Position numbers and translations under genes: made by a program. 64,000 nt of DNA from the NCBI GenBank assembly GCA_026874595.1, contig CM049320.1, positions 19,541,714 to 19,605,713 of the forward strand, given 5' to 3'. A model generated the notes under the pieces. It was not told the DNA's origin. It saw only the letters and a list, made by a program, of their open reading frames with translations, and did not search any database. Origin of the DNA: Sipunculus nudus (lineage: Eukaryota; Annelida; Sipuncula; Golfingiida; Sipunculidae). Below, one piece after another: positions 56,640 through 64,000 of this stretch; position 1 is the stretch's first letter; every line of letters starts with the position of its first letter.

Positions 56640-59104
56640 AAAAAAAAGTTCAATTTCAATTCAAGAACTTTTTTAAACGTCAATTCCAATATCATTCAAT
56701 ACAATATGCTTGACAAAAGTTCCAATTCCAATTCAATTCAAATATTTTATATTCCATTCAAATTAAATTCGTATCTCAGAAAGTCGCAATTATTTGAAAA
56801 TGTTCATTGGTTTGTAACAAGATTTGTCACATGTGTTCTATTAATTTTTCAAAAGTACACACCCAAGTTTTTGTTCAAAATAGGTTGAATTGCTCGAAAC
56901 TAAATAAAATTTCCGTAATTTTGGGTTTTGTCATTTCATGTGGTAAGGCATAGCAATATAATAGCAGGAAGACAGATTGTACTGGTTCGACAGGGCCATT
57001 TTTCCTTTAGATCAGGTTGTCTGCCTTAACCCTGATAAAAGTTTATTTGGATTTCAAATGAGTTGCCATTAGAGCAGTTAATATATATGCAAATATTTAT
57101 ATTTTTTGTCGATGATAAACAATAAAGTTCTTAGTTCAGTTAAAGTTCTGGAATAATAGTAAGGTCAACAAACATTCGGTGCTTGTATGAGCACTGATGT
57201 GCTGTATAATTTTACTTACTCTGGTCATCAAAGACCGGCAGTCTATGGGATGTACTTTGCTATATCCACATAGGGGATGCTTGTTCGGTCCAGTGAAGTG
57301 CCCTGGGTAATCAGAACCAGTGGTCACCATATCGATAACACCAGGCCATCATACCAGCTCCAGGCACACTGAATGCTATAACAATAGGCATATCCTAGAA
57401 AGTCACTGGATCAGAACAGGTCAGTTCATCCGATCACATGCTTTATGCTCAGCAGGGAATGTGATGTAATAGGAAGTAATACATTTTACTATTATCCTTT
57501 GCCTTCTAATATCATTACTATCACAGCTCCACTTTATATTTATTATATAATACTATTATTAAAAAAATGAATATTTTTATTACTACATGTATATATAATA
57601 TCATTATATTAATATAATCCCATCTCTGGTGCGCTGAAACCAGACTTTATCCCCAAATATTTGAAAAGACATCGATAATAAATGAACAATTACATTTAAA
57701 ATTAGTCGATTATGAATACAATGCGTTTGTGCAGATGCATGGCTTGTTAATAAGCAATCCTATCTGTGCATGCTATTGAGACCAGCCAAAGAAAACACAG
57801 GAGGATTATTATTATACAGAAATAAATGTATAAAGATACTTTATGATTTATTCATATCATAATACAACAACTGGTGTACTTAAATTAGATTTTCTGGTGC
57901 CATTGAGAAAAAAAAGCACAGCAAAAAGTCAAAATGAAGAAATCATGAGAATTTCAGCCAAGCGAACATGAAGCCTACCACAGTATCTAAAAGAATTACA
58001 CATTGAGAGGATTGACAGTCACGTGGTCATGTTGTCAGGCAGGAGTGTTTTTACAGCCTTATCTGATACGCAGTAATTTTTATAGAGGTTACATTCAGGG
58101 GCCTGTTAAACTATCAAGGGGAAGCTTTTTATGTTCGGCAGTGTATGCATTTAGGCCACACAATATGGACGCTCTGAACAAAACGGATGGTGCGTGCGGG
58201 CAGATTTTGTTTTATTTTTTTACTTGTCGAGACACAATACGTGAAATTTTGCCAACTTTCATACAAAATATAAAAATTTCCTCCAGTTCTTGAAATGGTG
58301 TATTTGATCAACCAAATTTCGGTCAACTTTATTTTGATAAATGAAAAAATATGAGCGGCTTATCCGTAGAACATTTTTTTTGTTATGGCCTTGCTATTCT
58401 AGTTTTTGGTGGAATGCGGATTAAAGTCCAGCATGCACTCTCGTGTATCAGGTTACTATCCACAGCAAAAAAAATAACTTAGCTGTTTAACCGAGTATAT
58501 TTAACCCTGCACTAGGCGAAGGTTATTGTTTTCAATCGATTCTGTATGTGTGTGTGTTTGTGTGTCCACAAGGTATCTCAAGAATTGAGTACCTTTGTGT
58601 TCTAAAATTTCATAGATTTTTTCTTTATTATGTGTATCTTTTAATTCGTTTTATTCTATTACCTGCTAAGCATACAAAGAAGGCGGTTTTAATTAGAGAG
58701 TAGCCGCAGAGCACAAAAACCGCCACGATCGTGACCCAACATTGCCGTGATATAGCTTGCACGGCTTATCCATCCCTGGTCGCCTCAAAGTCGTCTCTTA
58801 AAAAGTTAATACCAATGCATGTACATGTACTCTTCAGTTAAAAAAACCCATTTTTTTAACAATACTTGGGAAGTATCGAAAGAAAACAATAATATGTTGA
58901 ATACGATCATAGCCAGAATGTACCTTTTTTATATATATATATGTGTGTGTGTGTGAATGAATGTATATATAATATGCAATAATTTCGATAGGAGGAAATA
59001 TTTTAGAGCACAAGACGCTAAGGCATACGGTGAGAGAAACTTATCTGGATACTGTTATGTTGCCATTAATATATATTAATATGTATATATACATAAACAT
59101 ATAC

Positions 59105-59139
<35 letters not shown>

Positions 59140-59700
59140 TATATTAAAATATCTAATTACGTATTGCAGTATCCTACAAAACTTGTAAAGATGATAGCAA
59201 GCCCTAGTCGAGCCGCCGGAAGGGGAGGTGACCTTTTTATTGATATTCTATTATCTTGTTTATCAGATAAGGCACGAGTTCCGCCATGCCGCTTGGCATG
59301 TCTGTGATTTAGCTATCACCTGTCTTAAGAAGGTCACCAAAACTCAAACTGCAAACGATATTTCACTCCGGGACATTGTTTGCTCATCGTCTGCACTAGG
59401 AGGCTAAGCGTTAACCCTGTTCGTGTGTATGTTTTTGTGAGCGTTTGTATATAACAGAATCATGAACGGGAGTCTCATGAAACTTTCAGGGCATTTGGGG
59501 AACTGGCCGATGAAGAAATGGTAAGATTCCTGTGTTCATATGGCACAATCTGGTATGTCATCAAAGAATATTACAAATGTACAGTCAGTTATGCACGAAT
59601 GAAACTGGGGATATCGGCTGAATAAGTGCATGCATGTACACATGGTTTTCCGTGCATTACAAAATAGGGACCCCTGACATGGCGGAAGATTGCGTTCCTG
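56640..59700 (+). repeat. Segmental duplication block C, first part (matches B 36915-43620)
   Basis: 56640-57560 matches A 29860-30725 and B 36915-37700; 57560-58720 matches B 37700-39930 without the SINE/MITE stretch; 58800-59700 matches 41765-43620 without the candidate insertion and without the spacer 39930-41764. The order of landmarks is the same as in B. No gene was found. Confidence 0.85.
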
Positions 59701-59724
59701 AGAAGATGAAAATGCGGATATTAT

Positions 59725-59760
59725 TATTATTATTTCTTTTATTTTTTATCATTATAAATG

Positions 59761-59798
<38 letters not shown>

Positions 59799-59858
59799 AT
59801 CGTATTATTATGTGTAATAATAATAATTATTATTATTATTATCATTTTAAATATATGA

Positions 59859-59892
<34 letters not shown>

Positions 59893-59893
59893 C
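59725..59893. repeat. (ATT)n microsatellite of block C
   Basis: It shares the inner 'tttttatcattataaatggtatt' and the right flank 'ttatctagc-ccttt...cctttacattggttctattgg' with the tracts at 27580 and 35462. Confidence 0.95.
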
Positions 59894-61240
59894 TAGCCCC
59901 TTTTTATCCTTTACATTGGTTCTATTGGCCGGAAACCACAACGCTGAATAAAATATTTATTTTTCATCAGACCTTTATGTTTGTGTATATTATCAACTAA
60001 GCCTAAACAAAATTTCCCATGCAACTGTCAGCTTACCAATGTAATGAACAAAACGTTCATTTTTCAGTGCAGACCAGAGGGCAGTCTGTTTCAAATGAAT
60101 ATCATAAAGCTGATTTCCATAATGTTTACACTTGAGATACTGAATTTTCAAATGATTTTTTCATAATATATTGCTTATGCGGAAGGGTAAAAGATTTAGA
60201 TTCATCTTAGATTACACTTATTTACTCTGATTCCACTCTATTTACGTGTATTCCTTCGTTGCATTAAGTTTTAAATGCCGTCACCTATAGTTGTTTATTA
60301 CACATTTTGTTACCGTACGGTCTAGCATTGGCAACGAATACTGGAATCCCTATCCAGCACCCGAATAGAAAATGTAGTTCCCGTTTCAGCCCTTGTCTGG
60401 AACATTGTTGTGACTAAAATATACCCTTCTTGCTTATTGATATGGTATAATTTTGTATTCTTTTTTATAAGCCGGCTCCTCCTGTTGGAAAGACGCATGA
60501 AGATGAATATTAATAAGTTTCCTATGATCGGCATCTCGGACGTCACACTAGTCGTTACTTTGATACTAGTTCAGGCTATCACATGATACATCTGTTTCTA
60601 GAATTACTGAAAATTTATGAATATGCAATGTGATCATCCAATGATATTTTTTTCTGGCCAGTTCAACATTATGCCTTAAGGTCACTTGACTGAAATGGAG
60701 GGAGGGGAATTATCAAAGAAAAGCATGCCTGTTGGATATTCCATTTCTCTCAACAGATTACTCCGCCCAAGACATACATTTGAAATGGACTCGCCCATTA
60801 ATGATAAATCACAGCCAGTAGTTCAGAGAAGGGATCTTATCACTTACTACCTAGCCTATGGCTCGTAGGTGAGTCACTTAGGGAGTAGCTAGGGTCTCCG
60901 GGTATAAAGAGATGGAGTTAAGCATCGGCGAAGTTGAGTAGCCCGTAACCCTCCATATCTTTAGTAAAGCATATATCCCATGCATACCCTCCATATCTTT
61001 AATAAAGTGGACACACCATGCATTGACTGGCTGCCTGCTTTTTTGGCATGATATTAAAAATCATTCTAAATTCGGACAGACCTTTCGGCCATCGGTAAAC
61101 TCTTTGTGATGTTAAACTAAAATTCCTGTGTTGTATTATATTAATGGTAGGAAAATCATTACATACATTCATAACAAGTGAGGGCAAAGGGATCTAGGGT
61201 CACACGTAGTCTCTTAGACAGACACAAGATGGCGTTTCGC
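59894..61240 (+). repeat. Block C, second part: pieces of A in changed order
   Basis: 59894-60065 matches 27852-28030. At 'aaacgttcattttt' it jumps to 60070-60560, which matches 24145-24625, and then to 60565-61240, which matches 26080-26780 and 32615-33250. In A these pieces stand in the order a1, a2, a3. Confidence 0.8.
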
Positions 61241-61326
61241 AACTCCCAGTCTCTACATTCGGAAGTCCTTGATCGTCTGCTCGGTGTGAAAAAATTAGTT
61301 TCCAAGGTGAAAGAAATATTTATTAA

Positions 61327-61378
<52 letters not shown>

Positions 61379-62140
61379 TACATAATATACGTTAATACAG
61401 ATTGACATTCCACATACACTGATACTTATACATATATTATTACTGGTAGGCGTAATACAATAAAATAAACGTCTCAGACCATATCGAGCATATCAATTAG
61501 ATAAAAACCATCAGTCTTTCCAATTGAAAATAGGTATTGATTTAAGTAACTGGCACCTAGTCGTAACCGAGTATGGATAATTTAATGTTGACGATGATTG
61601 TCGCAATAATAACTATATTTCTCGAGAGGCAGGGTTTAAATAGTCACGAACATTTTCCTTAAAGGAATCGATTGAAGTAGACTGAATTATAGGAAACTGT
61701 TCCAAAGTTTGCAGGCTATTAAAAGGAAAGAAAAGAAAATTGGAAGGAAAGAAAAGCGACAGTCATTCCGTGTGAACCTCGGTATCTTTAACAAATGCGG
61801 CTGGCGCGGACTGTTTAGGGCTTAGCATGAGACAGAGTTTGAGTTAATATATTAACAGATAATCTGGAGCTAGTCCGTTAATCATTTCATAAAATGTGGA
61901 TTGTATAGCCAGCTCTCTTCTTATTTTTATACTTGGCTATTATAGCTCTTTTACCATAGCTCCAGTGCTGGAAGTCGAGAGCGCTCCAGTACATGTTAAA
62001 CATGCTTTTCGTTATATACTCTCCAGTTGGTATGACTGTCTGACAGAACAATCGTTAAATATTAAAACACACACTCCAGTACTAAACGTATTAATGATTT
62101 GTACGTACGATGTAAAACTTCATAGAAAAATGGAATTTAT
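61241..62140. other. Left-arm remnant of palindromic element, (TA)n, then spacer
   Basis: 61285-61332 ('gtgtgaaaaaattagtttccaaggtgaaagaaatatttattaattc') matches the left arm at 43800-43855. It is cut by the (TA)n tract at 61330-61376. From 61380 to 62140 nothing was recognised. Confidence 0.5.
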
Positions 62141-62149
62141 TTATTTCTA

Positions 62150-62600
62150 AACGCTTATTGGCTTTCAAACATATCACGTGTTCCTGGCAGGAAAGCGAAT
62201 CCCAAATATGACATGAGTGGTTCTGTGAAGTTCATTTCACCTAGTTTATGTGTAATTTGCAATTTAGCATCATCGTCAAATGGCGATTGAGAACTGTAAC
62301 TGTAGTTACTTTGTGAAGCAAAATAACTGTTAAAAATTTCAGCCTGATCGGTTTTGTATATAATAATGCTCCCATTATGCCCCAACGATGATAAGGTAGG
62401 TTGTTCTTTTTTTTTACCAGAGAAAGCCTTAGAAATTTTCCACCATGCACGGCAACTGGGTCTGCGATATTCTTTAAGTATCGCTTAAAGCCCTTTCTAT
62501 TTTCAATATACAGAGTTCCGAATTTTCCAAGATAGGAAGTCACGGAACTGTCGAAAGGCGCTGGGCTCCATTTTGACAACCGTGTGTGCCCGCTGAAACT
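62150..62600 (-). pseudogene. Fragment of non-LTR retrotransposon ORF2 (linker before reverse transcriptase)
   Basis: On the minus strand WWKISKAFSGKK (about 62437-62402) and GHNGSIIIYKTDQAEIFNSYFAS (in parts, 62383-62315) match the pattern 'WWK...G..k..iPpL..nG.i..d..eKAelfN.yFas' between endonuclease and reverse transcriptase of CR1/Jockey-like elements. Frames are broken. It forms the centre of the palindrome-rich element; the matching piece at 44030-44340 is more decayed. Confidence 0.6.
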
Positions 62601-62634
62601 GCCAGCCTGTGCCTAGACTGAGTCGATGTGTGCT

Positions 62635-62785
62635 TGCTTCTCACTGGCTAGTAACTCGTGCGCACGAGTTAGTAGCCAATGAGCATTGAGCCAGCCATAT
62701 AAGAGAGCTGTTCTCATTGGTCACAAATTCGTGCGCAGGGATTAGTAATTCGTGCGCACGGATTAATACATATTTTTACCATGTT
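62635..62785. repeat. Right arm of palindromic element with a perfect 20-bp palindrome
   Basis: TAACTCGTGCGCACGAGTTA at 62652-62671 is a perfect palindrome inside a longer 'ggcta...tagcc' inverted repeat. Two more core copies follow at about 62727-62764. It matches 44345-44590, in which the same site is a larger open hairpin. Confidence 0.75.
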
Positions 62786-62805
62786 GTCTCCCGGGCTCCG
62801 TATGC

Positions 62806-64000
62806 TTGTGTATATCAACTAAGGCTAAACAAAATTCCCCATGCAACTGTCAGTTACAAATGTAATAAAAACGTTCATTTTCCTTCACCACGTGACACAC
62901 AATGTTTCTGTTGGTAAGTGGGACGTATTTCCAGGCTATATATTATTATATAAAGTGCATGTGTTTGGGGCAATGTGAAAGTTTTCTATTGAGTGTTTAG
63001 CACCATGTGATACAGCAAACTCAGGCTCAACTCTTGCGCTTTTTTTGTACCAGAAACACAGTGGATGTATGTGACATTTTCCCTGAATATATATAACAAA
63101 TGGCAATATATATCTTCTAAAACTGGCCATTAAATGTAGCAATCTGTCAAGCTTTTTTCACAGAAACACTTAAACAATTTTCAAACACCCCCACCATGAA
63201 AAAAGGCAAACTTGGCTTTTCCTTTTTTTTATTAATTTAATTTCTCTTATCACCCACCTGCTATAAATACTCTATGCATCCTGGATTATTATTATAATTT
63301 TTTTTTTGCTTGAAATATTCTGCTCCCCAAAGTACCTAATGCCCGCTCACACTTAACGCAACACGATGGGCCGACCTTGGCCTGACACCCAAATAGATCA
63401 CTCTTACCTGTAATATATTCACAAAAAGCGTGCAGCTTGTTTAACACATCATAACGTGTATATAGTTCAGCCACACGTTTGATGCTAATTTGGTTCTGAC
63501 CCCATTTTGAGTCCTGGTCCAGTATTTTAATAGTTATAATTACAAGTGAGTTGTTGCTTTGTGATCCGTTATGCTTTAATGATTCACGTGGATCCTACTA
63601 TAAATTTTTATGTTATCCCTTCGCTAGGAGGGTATGTGTTGATCATCGTTAATTCACGTGTGTTTGCTTGTTGCGAATCTTATTGTCGCGTACGAAAATA
63701 CCTAGCTTATGACACGTACTTTTTGCCTGTAACGGCGTACCTCCTGTTGCTTTGTATTTCGTCGAAAGAGGAGGGGTTTAGAATTAATCTCCCAAGTACG
63801 AGAGCCCGAAAATCGGATTTCAATTTTTGTCGCGTACATCCTTGTGGTCCACATGAGGACACAGTGATGTACACAATGGACGCACAGTTTCCAAACGCAT
63901 GAGCGAACAGTTAAATTGCCCTCTCAAAAGTGGTGCCATGAAGCGTTGCACTTACAGTATATGCAGGAACACGAGAAATGGCATTTTTACTTATGCATGT
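62806..64000 (+). repeat. Block C, last part: copy of A 27945-29135
   Basis: Landmarks are 'tatcaactaaggctaaacaaaattcc', 'ccacgtgacacacaatgtttctg', 'gcctgtaacggcgtacctcctgttgctttgtat', 'ccacatgaggacacagtgatgtac' and 'gtggtgccatgaagcgttgcactta'. It runs to the window edge and is collinear with A, also in the part (28990-29135) that B lacks. Confidence 0.85.

Noticed and set aside
25188-64000. Shared ORFs between blocks A, B and C as a hidden gene family
   Set aside because: Frames are broken differently in each copy and shared text is similar at DNA level only, with no bias toward silent changes that I could see.

Overview
This is a gene-poor, AT-rich window of animal nuclear DNA. The host is most likely a lophotrochozoan and probably a mollusc of bivalve type. 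That guess rests on three kinds of evidence: spliced genes with short exons and kb-scale introns; metazoan families (a CARD-caspase and a Golgi carbohydrate sulfotransferase); and dispersed repeats of a kind I associate with bivalve genomes (GGAC-rich element tails, arrays of a 'gaccttgacctttgacct' repeat, very many long (TA)n tracts). The species cannot be told. Nothing bacterial or viral was seen.

Three host genes can be assembled exon by exon from splice sites and matching codon phases. (1) On the minus strand at 8985-4708 are six exons of an initiator-type caspase: a CARD, a linker and a complete p20 with His249 and the QACRG cysteine. The p10 part was not found and should lie at lower coordinates or outside the window. 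(2) On the minus strand at 20186-16665 is a three-exon gene for a 70-residue protein with a signal peptide, an Ala/Thr-rich middle and a hydrophobic tail. It has a TATA-like/CCAAT pair upstream and a polyadenylation signal downstream. (3) On the plus strand at 46958-51552 are four exons of a 443-residue type II carbohydrate 6-O-sulfotransferase (CHST family), including a rare GC-AG intron.

The rest is mobile or repeated DNA. At 1-2215 (minus) lies a broken Helitron of the Helentron type, with a PIF1-like helicase fused in frame to an endonuclease domain. At 2279-4625 there is a 135-147 bp tandem repeat carrying DR1-like nuclear-receptor half-sites, plus three copies of an element with a GGAC-rich tail. 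tRNA-derived SINE pieces, hAT ends, two pogo-type MITEs and a degraded non-LTR retrotransposon (53468-55980) are scattered along the window.

From about 24 kb to 44.6 kb, and again from 56.6 kb to the end, the window is a mosaic of diverged duplicated blocks. Block A (25188-30725) and block B (31760-39930) are direct copies about 6.5 kb apart. Block C (56640-64000) carries pieces of A, B and the 40-44 kb region in a changed order. Comparing the copies shows young insertions clearly: a 1454-bp hAT-like element in B sits in a site that is empty in A. A palindrome-rich element with core motif TTCGTGCGCACGAA (43785-44590, second copy 61285-62785) is the least familiar structure seen.
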